Assembly (NCBI RefSeq): GCF_011386835.1
Contig: NC_088796.1
Span: 26,677,011-26,741,010 of the forward strand
Direction of reading: 5' to 3'
Source of the DNA: Chrysemys picta bellii
Taxonomy: Eukaryota > Chordata > Testudines > Emydidae
Length of the DNA: 64,000 nt
A model generated the notes under the pieces. The model ran no database searches, had not been told where the DNA came from, and saw nothing but the letters and a program-made list of their open reading frames with translations. A program made the position numbers and the translations under genes. Positions 1 through 10,363 of the stretch are shown piece after piece; within the stretch, counting starts at the first letter, position 1; every line of letters begins with the position of its first letter.

Positions 1-396
1 TCACCTGTTTCCTTTGCTCCCACCTGCCCTTCCCTTGGGTTTGTCTTGTTTGTTTCTTACTGCTAGATTTCCTGCTTTTGGGTTTTGGCACCTTGAAGGC
101 CTCTTTACACATGGCAAATTGGTGGCTACTAGTATGGGTTTTTTGCCTTCCTCAGCACGCGCAAGGAGGGCTGGCTAAGGAGGGATCACTGTAGTACTGA
201 TGGCTATTTGTCACAGCTGGACAGGTGGCATCCAGCACTTGAGTGGGTGAAATTTTTTGGACAAATAGTTTATTTGCTGAAAAACACAGTTCCAGCCAAC
301 CTGAAACTATTTGTGAATTCAGCCTGATTAGTTTAGTTTTGGCTGGAAAATGTCTTTTGGAGGCTAGCCCCATGTATATTCATCCATTCCTTTATT
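1..396. other. No recognisable feature
   Basis: Ordinary AT-rich sequence. The reading frames here are short and resemble no family I know. Confidence 0.5.
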
Positions 397-516
397 ACCT
401 TTAGCCCAGTGGTTAGGGTACTTGCCTGGGATGTAAGATGCCTGGGTTTGAACCCTCACTTAAGAGCAGTCATTTGAACTGACCTCTCATGCTGGCTAGG
501 TAAGCATCCTAACCAC
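397..516 (+). repeat. SINE-like element with tRNA-like head, interrupted by a hAT insertion
   Basis: A tRNA-like head (TTAGCCCAGTGGTTAGGG, then a B-box-like GGGTTTGAACCC) is followed by a tail that returns as the inverted sequence CCTAACCAC. The tail is cut by the hAT element at 517-742 and resumes at 743. A related unit lies at 874-1042. The family name is not certain; MIR-like SINEs carry a similar head. Confidence 0.55.
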
Positions 517-742
517 CAGGGCCGGCTCCAGGCACCAGCCTGTCAAGCAGGTGCTTGGGGCGGCCGCTCCGGAGAGGGGCGGCACGTCCAGGTATTCGGC
601 GGCAATTCGGCGGACGGTCCCTCACTCCTGCTGGGAGCAAAGGACCTCCCGCCAAATTGCCGCTGCAGATCGCGATCGTGGCTTTTTTTTTTTTTTTTTT
701 TTTTGGCTGCTTGGGGCGGCCAAAACCCTGGAGCCGGCCCTG
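517..742. mobile_element. Short non-autonomous hAT element with exact TSD
   Basis: The 226-bp element starts CAGGGCCGGCTCCAG and ends with its perfect reverse complement CTGGAGCCGGCCCTG. It is flanked by the 8-bp direct repeat CTAACCAC at 509-516 and 743-750. Terminal inverted repeats (TIRs) with an 8-bp target duplication are the hAT signature. The core is GC-rich with a 22-nt T run at 683-704 and encodes no transposase. A related, longer copy starts at 15293. Confidence 0.9.
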
Positions 743-873
743 CTAACCACCATATTATAGGCTATTCTGGCATAGGGGAAGCTTTCTCAATTCCTCCTGT
801 TGAAACTGTTCCATTTTGTATGGATACACAAATATTCACTAGGCCAGAATGAGAGAGAGAGAGAACAATTCTT

Positions 874-1042
874 TAGCCTGGTGATTAAGGCATTCACTGG
901 GAGGTAGGAGATGTGGATTCAAATCCCTCCTGAATCTGCCAGGGAGAAGATCTTGAATTCAAGTCACTGCTGTAGAGTGTGGATTCAAATCTGTCTCTCC
1001 TCTAGCCTAGGCAGATACCCTAACCATTGGGCTAAAGGCTAC
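874..1042. repeat. SINE-like repeat with inverted tRNA-like ends
   Basis: The left end TTTAGCCTGGTGATTAAGGC and the right end CCTAACCATTGGGCTAAAG are approximate inverted repeats. Two B-box-like GGATTCAAATC motifs lie between them. It is the same general family as 397-516. It may be a fold-back element built from a tRNA-derived SINE head. Confidence 0.5.
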
Positions 1043-2002
1043 ATGTTGCAATATTTGCTGGCCTGAACAAGATTTTGCTGACAAGTTCTGAACAGTTTTG
1101 TAACTGAACTGAATATTTTTTTCTGATTTCATTTATTTTGAATTTGCTGACAGAACTGAAAACCCAGCTGTATCCAGCATAGGTTAACTGAGGTAGCAAG
1201 GGGAACACAGTTGCCACTGCAGTCGAAAGCACCAGCTGGATGGTATATGTTTGGACCTTGACCATGCAGTGTCTAGGGCAGAAAGTGGCACCCCTTGATT
1301 AAATTTGCATTGCCATTTCTGGATCAAAATGTTTTAGAACTTGTGTTATGTGAAAACTATCAATATTTTGACTTTTTGTTCTGATTTGAGACAAAACAAA
1401 TATTGAAATATGGGAATTTTCTGTGGGTCAGAAATTCTGATTTCCACCCCTCCTCCACTCTAGCACCCTCTCATTCCCATGTGACTAGCACTTTTACACC
1501 AGTGGGAAGAATAAATGCTTCAGAATATTTTATTGTGATCTTAAAAGTCTTTGCCCTTTTTTCTATCTGTGTTTTTTTTTTTTTTTAAAAAAAGCTAAGC
1601 TGTTGGGGGTGGGGGGAAAGAAAATCAAACTGGGTGCATCATGGCACAACAGAAACAATTATAGAGTGGCCATTCCCTCCCGCCCCTTCATCAAACTACA
1701 GCAGGGATGTGTCACAGAGCCCCCATTGGATGAGGGGCTAACATCAATGCAGCTTCCTGCTAGTCTTCCAGAGGTGCTCATGAGTAACACTATATGCTGA
1801 TTGTAAGCAAGGAGAGGGGGCGGGGGTTGGAAGGTACCTCAACCCCAGACTGGCAAATCATTTGTTTTTCCTTTTTTAGTTATGTTTACTTTTTTTTGTT
1901 ATAAAAATTATTCCCCAAGGAAAAGACCTTACCAACTGGCTTTATTTTCCTTTTCTGCTAAGCCTTTTGTCCAGTTAATGTCTGTTCCTATACATTCTGT
2001 CT
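1043..2002. other. No recognisable feature
   Basis: AT-rich sequence with a T run near 1571-1586. No coding or repeat family is recognised. Confidence 0.4.
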
Positions 2003-2221
2003 GAGGGGTTCTCAAACTGGGGGGTCGGGACCCCTCAGGGGGTCGTGAGGTTATTACATGGGGGGTCACGAGCAGTCAGCCTCCACCCCAAACCCCGCTT
2101 TGCCTCCAGCATTTATAATGGTGTTAAATATATAAACAAGTGTTTTTAATTTATAAGGGGGGTTGCACTCAGAGGCTTGCTATGTGAAAGGGTCACCAGT
2201 AGAATAGTTTGAGAACCACTG
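2003..2221. mobile_element. Short TIR element (hAT-like MITE)
   Basis: The ends carry a perfect 12-bp inverted repeat, GGTTCTCAAACT at 2007-2018 and AGTTTGAGAACC at 2206-2217. The interior starts GGGGTCGGGACCCCTCAGG, a layout I recall from abundant reptile DNA-transposon repeats. No clean TSD is visible and there is no coding capacity. Superfamily is inferred. Confidence 0.65.
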
Positions 2222-2249
2222 TATATATTATACTGTTATGGTGCCATTT

Positions 2250-2251
<2 letters not shown>

Positions 2252-2298
<47 letters not shown>
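2252..2298. repeat. (TG)n microsatellite
   Basis: An uninterrupted TG dinucleotide tract of about 47 bp lies just 3' of the TIR element. Confidence 0.95.
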
Positions 2299-2301
<3 letters not shown>

Positions 2302-3563
2302 TATAGGCTTAGCTATTTCACTTCTTCGGTCGTCTTCTCTCTCTTTTTTATGTGTTCTACTTCTGCATTGTAAAGCTAATGACAGTATTTGGTGAGATTA
2401 TACCAGTATAGTTGTTATATATAGTTACTAGTTTTCCAGCATAGAAGTAAATAGAATGAAAACTAGTCCCAGTAGATGTAAAATTGGCATGACTTTGTCA
2501 AATTTAATTGTTTTTGAAGGCTGACACAATGGAGCCTAAAGTGCACTGAATTCTTCAGTACTGCTGTGGCATTTCAGTAGCTGGTAGAAAATAAAGTAGG
2601 CTGGGTCTGTACATTTTACATTCCCAGGAACTGAGTTCTGATGGTCTCCATGCTACTAATTAGCTTTTTGCTGTATTGCCATGCTGTCAAGCAATCATTA
2701 TTTTTTTAAAATGTATTTGAATATGTTAAACTTACGTATTTAAATACTCAGAAGTAGGCGATTACAAACTTGTATGCCTTTGCACTTCCTGTATATATTA
2801 TGTCTATATTTAACATCAACAGGAATATATTAATGAACACCATTTAAAAGTGAAAGAGGAATATAAAGTGTGTCATATATCACAGTGTAGCTGAGAGAGA
2901 GTTAAAATGGGAAGTCTAGCTTTCCCATTTTCTCTCTAAAGCATTTAGAACTGGAACTCTAATGTAACATTAACATCATGTATTGTATTTTAACTTCCAC
3001 ATACCAACTCCTGGGATGCACTTTCAGGGTCTGGTTGCAGATCTTGGTGTGAAAGATGCACATCTCTTACTATGTATACTTATATGTGTAGTACCAATCA
3101 TAATGGAGCCCTGATCTCATTTATATGGGACTACTAAGTGCTATTGTGATATGTATAACAAGGATCAGCAAATGTATACATAAAACTGCAAACTGAACAC
3201 AGATCAAATGTTTATGTATTTCTTAAATTATCTGAGTTGGTAAAAGAACTAGGAGTATGTTACCAACGAAAAGTAGTTTGAAGGTGATAGCAAAAAACAT
3301 GAATGGCAATCATAATTTTTAATTGGGATGAACTTGCTTCTCGTTTGTCTTATTTCCGTGTCTGTCCAAGTCATGCCCACTGTTTTCAGTTTTTTTCAGT
3401 TCCTCCACAAATCTGTTTCCCATAGTTTACTTTCACTAAATCTTTGCTGCCAATTTATTTTGTTTTCTTTTCCAAGCATTTACTTTCAGTGCCAGATGTC
3501 TAAAAATAAAGTTGCATTTAATTATCTCATTTAATTCAGAGAGCTGTTGTTTCTTTGTTTTCT
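2299..3563. other. Unassigned AT-rich sequence
   Basis: No exon or repeat is recognised. One imperfect hairpin occurs near 2894-2937 (AAAATGGGAA against TTCCCATTTT). Confidence 0.4.
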
Positions 3564-4486
3564 AGAAACAATTTGCTATCCACGATGACAATGGAGGCAC
3601 CGGATCCATTGATCTTGAATACCAGAATGCCCCAGACTCCCAGAATGAACTGAAAATTACAATTCCCCGGAAGATATCTTCACCCTTCCTCATCCTCGGT
3701 CTCCTCTTGGGTCCGACCTCCTGAGAGTCATTGCGACACCAGAGGAGGAAACTACCTCAAGGAGATGGGAGTGTTCCACTCCTCAGTCCATAGGCAGGAG
3801 CTTTTACCCACCGGAACTAATTGCTCCACCGGTCAAGCAGGAACTAGCCTTCTCCTTGGAGGAGTTGGAGGCTCCAGACATTGCTTCACCCCCAGGCAGG
3901 TAGGTGAGTTGGGACAGCGACTCGAAAATCCAGGGTCAATTCTCCACCTAGATATGACTACCTCAGGGACCCTCAACAGGTCAACCATTTATATTGGCCC
4001 TAATGGGGTCCATGGGATCCATGCACATGATATCCTAGTTCCATCCATAAGCCCCACTGTACCTCTCTCACGTGATACTTACCAGCTCCATCAGAGTATG
4101 AGGGAGAAGTGACCAAACCAGATCTGCAGCTATCTATGAATGTTTCATCTGCTTACCAGGTAAGGCAATTGCCCCATCTTTGTCATCTCGACCACAGGCT
4201 ATATCAGAAGCTACTGCAGAGAGCGTCAAATTACCTCCAGATTCCACTACAGAATGTCCAGGATATCCTCCATCAACTCTTTGACATGTTACAACCTTCT
4301 GGTCCCAGTAAAGTGGCCCTCCCAATAAATGAGGCCATCATGGAACCAGCTAGTGTAGGCTGGTACACTCTGACCTCCTGAGCCCACTACACTGAAAAGG
4401 GCTGAGGGGCACTATTTTGTACCAGCCAAAGGAGTGGAGTGCCCATTCCAACCCAGCTCCCTGATGGTGCAAGCAGCCACTGAGGA
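3564..4486 (+). pseudogene. DIRS gag-like remnant, 5' part
   Basis: Recognisable pieces include a serine-rich stretch ending SSSSVSSWVRPPE (about 3690-3730) and, near 4190-4380, a segment containing HRLYQKLLQRASNYLQIPL and KVALPINEAIMEPA. I recall these as typical of reptile DIRS gag. The frame shifts several times and holds stops, so no protein is made. In the element, gag would package the RNA. The 5' zinc-finger part is absent here but a comparable part is seen at 63440-64000. Confidence 0.6.
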
Positions 4487-4766
4487 TCCATCTACACTTC
4501 AGTACAACATGTGTGGCTGGCCCATGTCAGCTGACCTGGGCTTGTGTGGGCTTGGGCTGTAGGGATATAAAATTGCAGTGTAGACACTGAGGCTCAGACT
4601 GGAGCCTGGGCTCTGGGACCCTGTGATGGGGAAGGGTCCCAGAGCCCTGGCTCCAGCCCGAGCCCAAATGTCTACACTGCAATTTTATAACCCTGCAGCG
4701 TAAGCCCGTGTCAGCTGACATGGGCCAGCCAAGGGTGTTGTATTGAAGTATAGACATACCCCGAAG
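4487..4766. mobile_element. Palindromic MITE inserted in DIRS gag
   Basis: The left arm CATCTACACTTCAGTACAAC and the right arm GTTGTATTGAAGTATAGAC are inverted repeats. The interior is also near-palindromic (AAAATTGCAGTGTAGAC against GTCTACACTGCAATTTTAT). It has no coding capacity. Related GTCTACACT-ended palindromes occur at 18907, 25512 and 42433. The superfamily is undetermined. Confidence 0.75.
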
Positions 4767-4890
4767 GGTCTAGATTACAGTATCCCAAGGCTACACAGGT
4801 GGAAAAGGGCTCTGAGTGACTTGACCTTCTAGGGGGGAAGATGTTTTCTTCTACAAGTCTTCAACTCTATTTGGCTAATATAATGCCTGT
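4767..4890 (+). pseudogene. DIRS gag remnant between two insertions
   Basis: Short gag-like sequence (for example LQYPKATQVEKGSE) resumes after the MITE and runs until similarity is lost near 4890. It contains stops. The assignment rests on position between recognised gag pieces. Confidence 0.4.
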
Positions 4891-6255
4891 ATTAGAGGCT
4901 GTGGAGTCAAAAAGCAATGGGAGCAAGTGAAAGATGGCTGCTCTGGAGCAGCATCATGATGTTTAAAATGTTGTGTTGGTTTTTTTAAGGGAAGCCTGAA
5001 ACAGCTGGTGGGGCAGCGTATCTTGAACTCAAACTGCCCCGGAATCCTTGAAATGGGGTGAGATTGAACCTGGGGTGGCTTTAGAGGGAAAAAGTAACCC
5101 CCCCACCAAACAGTGGGGTGAGCAGGCAGCAGTCTTCCACACCCACACAAGCACTGCTGCAAGCAGGCCAAACATGCAGTAGCAGAAATAGCTAGTGGAG
5201 TCTGGCGGGAGACTGCCCAGCATTGTGAGAGGGAGGGAGAGAGTCCAGTAGTGAGCGAGGCAGTGTCCAGCACCAGAAAAGAAGGGATGTATCAGTGGGG
5301 AGCCAGTGGACAGGAACCCCAGTAGCTGAGTTGCATCATCAGAGGGATGCCAGGAACAGAACTGAAGGGAGAGAGTCCTTTTCAGGATGGATGGGAGAGG
5401 TCGAGATAGTAGGGATAGCCAAGGGCACAAAAGAGGAAAGACAGTGGTATAAGGAGAAAAGAGGAAAAGTTAAAGGAAGACAAGTACAGTTAAACAAGAG
5501 GAAAAATAAAAAGTAAAATCTAAAAAACGATTAGAAAAACATTGTTGGAAAACTGAGAAGTAAAGCAAGAATGAAATGTAAAAGAAATAAGCTGTAATAA
5601 AAGATAAACTGTAATTAACAGGAAACAGACTTAAGAAATAAGGAGGAAGTGAGCTGTAGTGAAAGTGAGAAAATAGTAAGGACTGTAAAACACAACATCC
5701 GGATAGCATTTTAAGGTATACAAGGTGAAGTTACAGGAATAGAGAAATTATCAGAGACCAAAGGCACTGTAAGCCCACAAGTAACGGAGGGATAATTGTT
5801 CAGTCAAGAAACCAACACGTCACATTAAGGAGTACATGTTTTTTATTTAAGCTGGAACTCAAAACAGTAAACAAAGATTGCTCAAGATATAACTAAACAT
5901 CCTAAGAACTTTTTCTCCAAACTCTAGGCTTACAGAGGCTGAAAAGGGAACATATAATGGTGAGTTCATATTTTAGTGCATTGAATTAGCTAATTCCAAA
6001 TTCTGTTGTTTCATAAATATAAATGTTACCTATAAAGTGAGTTTAATTAAGATAGTAGTTAAAATAGAGTAAATGAAAGTAATAGTTACAGTGTGACCCT
6101 ACGTAGTAGTTCCTGCTAAAACAACCAACTCTGATTTACTTGTGGTTATTCCCCACTTAATTGATTTTGACTTTATTCCAACTGATTGAGATAAAACATA
6201 ATTTGGCCTCTAGATTGCCTCTGCCTCTCCTTATTGCTCTGATTCATTACCCCCT
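4891..6255. mobile_element. Unidentified insertion of about 1.4 kb inside DIRS gag
   Basis: DIRS similarity stops near 4890 and resumes near 6256. The intervening sequence has a G/A-rich first half (about 4900-5500), then AT-rich sequence, and no reading frame of a known family. Neither terminal inverted repeats nor an exact TSD could be found by eye. It could be a solo LTR or another non-coding retroelement. The boundaries are approximate. Confidence 0.4.
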
Positions 6256-6984
6256 CTCAGGCTTATTACACTAACTACAAAGTTTGCTAGCAAAATAGGA
6301 TATCAACAATTACTCAAAGATCTTATCTGCCTCAAGAGGAAGGGCCTAATTCCAGACCCTCATTGAGGAAGGCAAACCAGTGGCCAAAACATCCCGTCAA
6401 GCTACAGTGGATGCGGCTGACACTGCATTTAGAAGATAGTCACAAGAACAGTCATGAGGCATGAGTCTTGGCTGCATTCCTCAGGGTTCCCCAGAGAAGT
6501 TCAAAATACTATACAGGACTTGCCTTTCGATGAGTCTAATTTCTGATGAGTCTCTACTCTTGTTGCAAGACTCTAGAACGACCCTCAGCTCCCTGGGCGC
6601 TTACACCCTGGTCCCATTGAGAAAATACCGTTTTTAAAAAAGCATACAAGTGAAGACCATCTCCCCAACCATTCTACAATGAGTGTTCATTCCAACCACC
6701 ACAGAAATGCCAGAGGGTGCAGGGGCCTACTTATACAGCTGCTACTACCACAAGTGCAACTACTTAACCCTATCCACCATTCAGGGGTTGTTTCTGATGG
6801 GATGATTGAGAACAACCTACCCCTATTGATGCCATTCACTACTACCTCTCTCACCCAGCCTTTTTGGTGACTGCTCACCCTCTTTGCCCACAACTGGAGG
6901 GCAATCACAACAGACAAGTGGGTACTAGAAATCCTCCACTGCCACTACTCCATAATTTCTGAGAACCATTCTTGGCCTTTTGGC
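6256..6984 (+). pseudogene. DIRS gag C-terminal and linker remnant
   Basis: The stretch around 6260-6640 reads, with stops and shifts, as DIRS gag C-terminus. Recognised pieces are ATVDAADTAFRR near 6400-6440, and EKFKILYRTCLSMSL near 6496-6540. It leads into the N-terminal part of the polymerase, with a leucine-rich LLPQVQLLNPIHHSGVVS-type segment near 6740-6800. No intact product is possible. Confidence 0.55.
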
Positions 6985-7560
6985 AATTAAACATTTTTAC
7001 TGGCAAATCAAAATTCTATATGGTTACACTGGCATCAACAATTCCCTCCATATAGGAGGGGATGTGGTTTGTGGCTCTTGACATGAAAGACACTAATTTT
7101 CATGTGGACATTCATTCATCTTACACAGAAGGTTCCTCAGGTTTCGGATAGGACAAAAACACTACCAGTTCAGAGTACTCCCATTTGGGCTAGCAACCGT
7201 AGACAGGGTCTTCATGGACGATCGTCTTCTCAGTGGTGGCAGTCCAAATGAACGGTCACGGCTACACAGTCTTTCTGTATCTGGGTGACTGTGTACTAAT
7301 GACTTGTTCCAGTCAGGAGGTCCAGTCAGAGACTCTGTTCTGGCTCCATCTCTTGGAAGTCTTGGAAATCTGTCAACAAAGAGAGGTCCACTTTGACTCC
7401 CGCAAGGACAATAGACTTCATAGGAGCAACTCTAGATTTGACCTCAGCATGGGCCTACCTCCCATTGGAAAGATTCCAGACCACGAACAATTTGATATGA
7501 CAACCGCTTTCAGACCATGTCTGTCAAGGTCTGCCTTTCCTTACTAGGTGACATTACATC
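6985..7560 (+). pseudogene. DIRS reverse transcriptase remnant
   Basis: RT motifs are visible. FVALDMKDTNFHVDIH near 7068-7120 holds the first catalytic Asp region. FLYLGDCVLMT at 7272-7304 is the YxDD box, but it reads Y-L-G-D at 7278-7289, so one catalytic Asp is lost. The longest clean frame is 104 codons (7233-7547). The next part of the domain lies in another frame, so frameshifts also break it. In life it would copy the element RNA. It is dead here. Confidence 0.75.
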
Positions 7561-8430
7561 ATGTACTTATGTAACACCGTTCATCAGGCTTCGCCTGCGT
7601 TGCCCGACTCTGGTCCATTTGCTCATCAGACAGACCATAAACACCAGAGCAATAATTCCCACCAAAGTCACAGCTTCTCTTGCCTGGTGGACAAACTTGG
7701 AACATGTGCATGTGGAAGTTCCCTTCATCACAACCACTATTGTCACAGACACATCCGTGACTGGACAGGGATTCCATCTGGGCAACCACACCATGCAAGG
7801 CACTTGGTCTTCTCAGTAGGCCAGGATGCATATCAACCTACTAGAGTGGAGAGCAGTCTGTCTAGCCTGCAATGCATTCCTTCTACTTATTTGATCCAAT
7901 CATGTCCAGATAATGTCAGACAACAGGACAACTGTTTTTCACATAAACAAGGTGCAGTGAAATCCCTTCCTCCGTGTTTAGAAGCAGTGAATTTATGGAA
8001 TTGGTGTATTAGAAACCCCACAATTCTCTCAGCTACATACCTGCCATGTGCGCAGAATTCTCTAGTGGACAATCTCAACAGGCATTTCTCCACAGTCCAT
8101 GAGTGGGAGATGCACAATTCCATCCTGAACAAGATCTTCATATCGTGGGGAACCCCATCCTGGGATCTGTTCACATTGCAAATGAACAAGAAGTTCACCC
8201 TCTGCTGCTCCAGGGCAGCTCTGGACCCTGGCTCCAGGGGTGTTGCCTTTCTGTTATCATGGACAGACCATCTCAGATATGCCTTTCTTCCCATCCTTCT
8301 GTTACCACAAGTTCTGCAGAAGATTCAATATGACAAAGCTCAATTCATTCTCACAGCACGAAACTGGCCCAGACAATTATGGTTGCTGGACCTTCTGCAA
8401 ATGTCAGCCCATCCTCCCATCAGCATCTAA
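7561..8430 (+). pseudogene. DIRS RNase H domain remnant
   Basis: Two frames carry the domain. The first holds VTDTSVTGQGFHLG near 7743-7785 and, after a stop, HINLLEWRAVCLACNAF near 7831-7880. The second, an open frame ending at 8430, holds NWCIRNPTILSATYLPCAQN and LLSWTDHLRYAFLPILLLPQ near 8000-8310. This is the RNase H block that follows RT in DIRS elements. At least one frameshift occurs near 7940-7980. It lies directly between RT and recombinase, as expected. Confidence 0.7.
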
Positions 8431-8559
8431 CCCTTCCCAGATCTACTAACTCAGGAGAATGGCAAGATCAGACATCCCAACACAGTCTTCCTTCATCTGG
8501 TATTTGGATGAGCATCAGATCTAGAACATTCATGCTCAGTAGACATTCAGTCTATTCTC

Positions 8560-9420
8560 AGTCATAAAAGGAAAGACTCCGCCAGAAAATGCCATCTGGT
8601 TAAATGGAGGTGTTTCTCTTCTTGGATGAAATGTAATCAGTCATCTCCAGAAGTCCCTGCTACATTAGACTATCTCCTGTCCCTGAAAACTTCAGGGGTT
8701 TCCATCCTACCAGCAATTGATGCCTTCCACCCTCCAATAGAAGGACACTCCATTTTTACTCACCCAACAATTATAATTAAGGACCTTCCCACTGGTGGTG
8801 AAACCTGCCCCACAATGGGACATCAACCATATACTATCAGTACTTCCCAGATCACCATTTGAATCACTGGCCACGTATTCTGTGACCCCTCGTTCCATGA
8901 AACTTGTCTGTGTAGTGCCATCATGTTGGCCAGAAGGGTGAACTGGGAGCACTCATGGCTGATCTTCCTTGCACACTTTTTTTCATAAAGACAAGGTTTC
9001 CTTCACCCGAAATTTTGTCCTGAAGGCAATTTCTGAGTTTCACATGAATCAACCTATCCACTTACCAGTATTCTTCCCAAAACCTCACACTTCCAATAAG
9101 GAGAAGAGACTTCTCTCTCTGGAGGTCAGACAAGCTCTGGTATTCTACCTGCAAAGGATGAAATTGATGAGAATCATCAAGGTTATTCATCACTATAGCA
9201 GTATGGTCACAAGGACAGGCATTATTTGCTTAGAGACTCTCTCTCTAAGTGGATCTCTGGCTGCATCATTCTGTGTTACCAATTGGGATGTATTCCACCC
9301 CTGGATGAGGTGAAAGCAACCTCAACAGTACCTTTTCAAGGGGTACCTATACTGAACATCTGTAAAGCAGCTATCTGGAGCTCCAGCCATACATTCACAA
9401 AACATTATGATTAGTTCAAG
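8560..9420 (+). pseudogene. DIRS tyrosine recombinase remnant
   Basis: The N-terminal part holds SPEVPATLDYLLSLKTSGVS (8644-8703). The middle part reads AISEFHMNQPIHLPVFFPKP (about 9026-9085), then LEVRQALVFYLQRMK. The C-terminal part holds PILNICKAAIWSSSHTFTKHY (about 9343-9408), keeping the tyrosine of the HTFTKHY motif. The His-x2-Arg region that should precede it is eroded (VKATSTVPF), so catalysis would be lost even without the stops. This enzyme integrates the circular DIRS cDNA, which is why DIRS elements leave no TSD. Confidence 0.75.
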
Positions 9421-9857
9421 CTTCTGCAGATGCAACTGCTGGGACTGCAGTATAACTGCATTCTCACCCCCCTTCTCCCCCCCCCCGCTGTTGAAATACT
9501 GCTTATCAATAACTTGTGTGGAATACATATAGGGACCAGCACTGAAACGAGAAAGGGAGGTTACTGACCTGTAAGTGGAGGTTCTTTGAGATGTGTGGTC
9601 TCTATCTGTATTCCATTACCTGCCCTCCTTCCTCTCTGCTTTGGATTCTTCTGATTTGCAGTAAGAGAAGAACTGAGGAGGTGTTGGTCTGCACCGCTCC
9701 TTATGCCCCTCTGTTTGGAACACAAGGAGAACAATGTGCAGGCTTGGACCAATGGACATTACTTGCTGGAAATCTCTGATCTCAGCTGCATGTTGCACAT
9801 GCATACCCATGTGTGGAATGCAGCTAGGGGCCACACATCTGGAAGAACCTCCAATTA
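9421..9857 (+). repeat. DIRS 3' terminal region with inverted-repeat segments
   Basis: Non-coding sequence after the recombinase. GGTTACTGACCTGTAAGTGG (9558-9577) and the downstream GAAGAACCTCC (9842-9852), with its continuation at 12241, are inverse to each other, as in the split or inverted terminal repeats of DIRS elements. A C run occurs near 9477-9486. The region is cut at 9857/9858 by the CACTG transposon. Confidence 0.65.
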
Positions 9858-10143
9858 CACTGCTCTACAGCCAAAATGCTTCTGAAATAAATGTAGTCAA
9901 ACTTTACTAATTCTGGGTCACTGAGAAAGAAAATGATGCTTAAAATTGTTGATTGGCTCTAGTTTTCAAGATATGCTGTTGGGTCAGTATATATGACCCT
10001 GGACTTGGGAATGGCGGAGGATAAGTGAGTTATAAAGGGAAGGGATCTCAATTTAAACCAGAATGACTAAAATACATCTTTGACTGGATCTATGAATAAA
10101 TCTGTGACTGGGTTTGGACAGTACTTGTTTTTTAGGCAAAACG

Positions 10144-10230
10144 ATGAATGATGCAATCTGAAGCTGGTATTGCGTCATACATATGAATTGCATCATGTTA
10201 TTCCTAGAAGTCATGGATGATGCAATCATA
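10144..10230 (+). promoter_or_regulatory. Cluster of TGATGCAAT motifs upstream of the transposase frame
   Basis: TGATGCAAT occurs exactly at 10149-10157 and 10218-10226, exactly in reverse at 10187-10195 (ATTGCATCA), and with one mismatch at 10169-10177. It lies about 140-215 bp before the ATG. The sequence equals the C/EBP-ATF composite response element known from amino-acid-stress genes. Transposase binding sites are an equally possible explanation. Confidence 0.45.
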
Positions 10231-10363
10231 ACGAAGCTTACATCACTCTGCTGAACAAATTGCCCTATATCAGCTCCAGAAATCATACAGTGTCGTGCTC
10301 TCTTATTTGTCAGTGTTTGATTTTGCAAAGGGACACATTTCTGTTTAGCCAAAGTGAGCAGAG

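Noticed and set aside
397..480. Functional tRNA gene
   Set aside because: Only A- and B-box-like words; no full cloverleaf, and the sequence continues as a SINE-like repeat.
3564..3690. Possible host exon after a TTTGTTTTCTAG acceptor
   Set aside because: One frame passes with a single stop into the serine-rich DIRS gag sequence (SSSSVSSW), so it fits better as DIRS gag.
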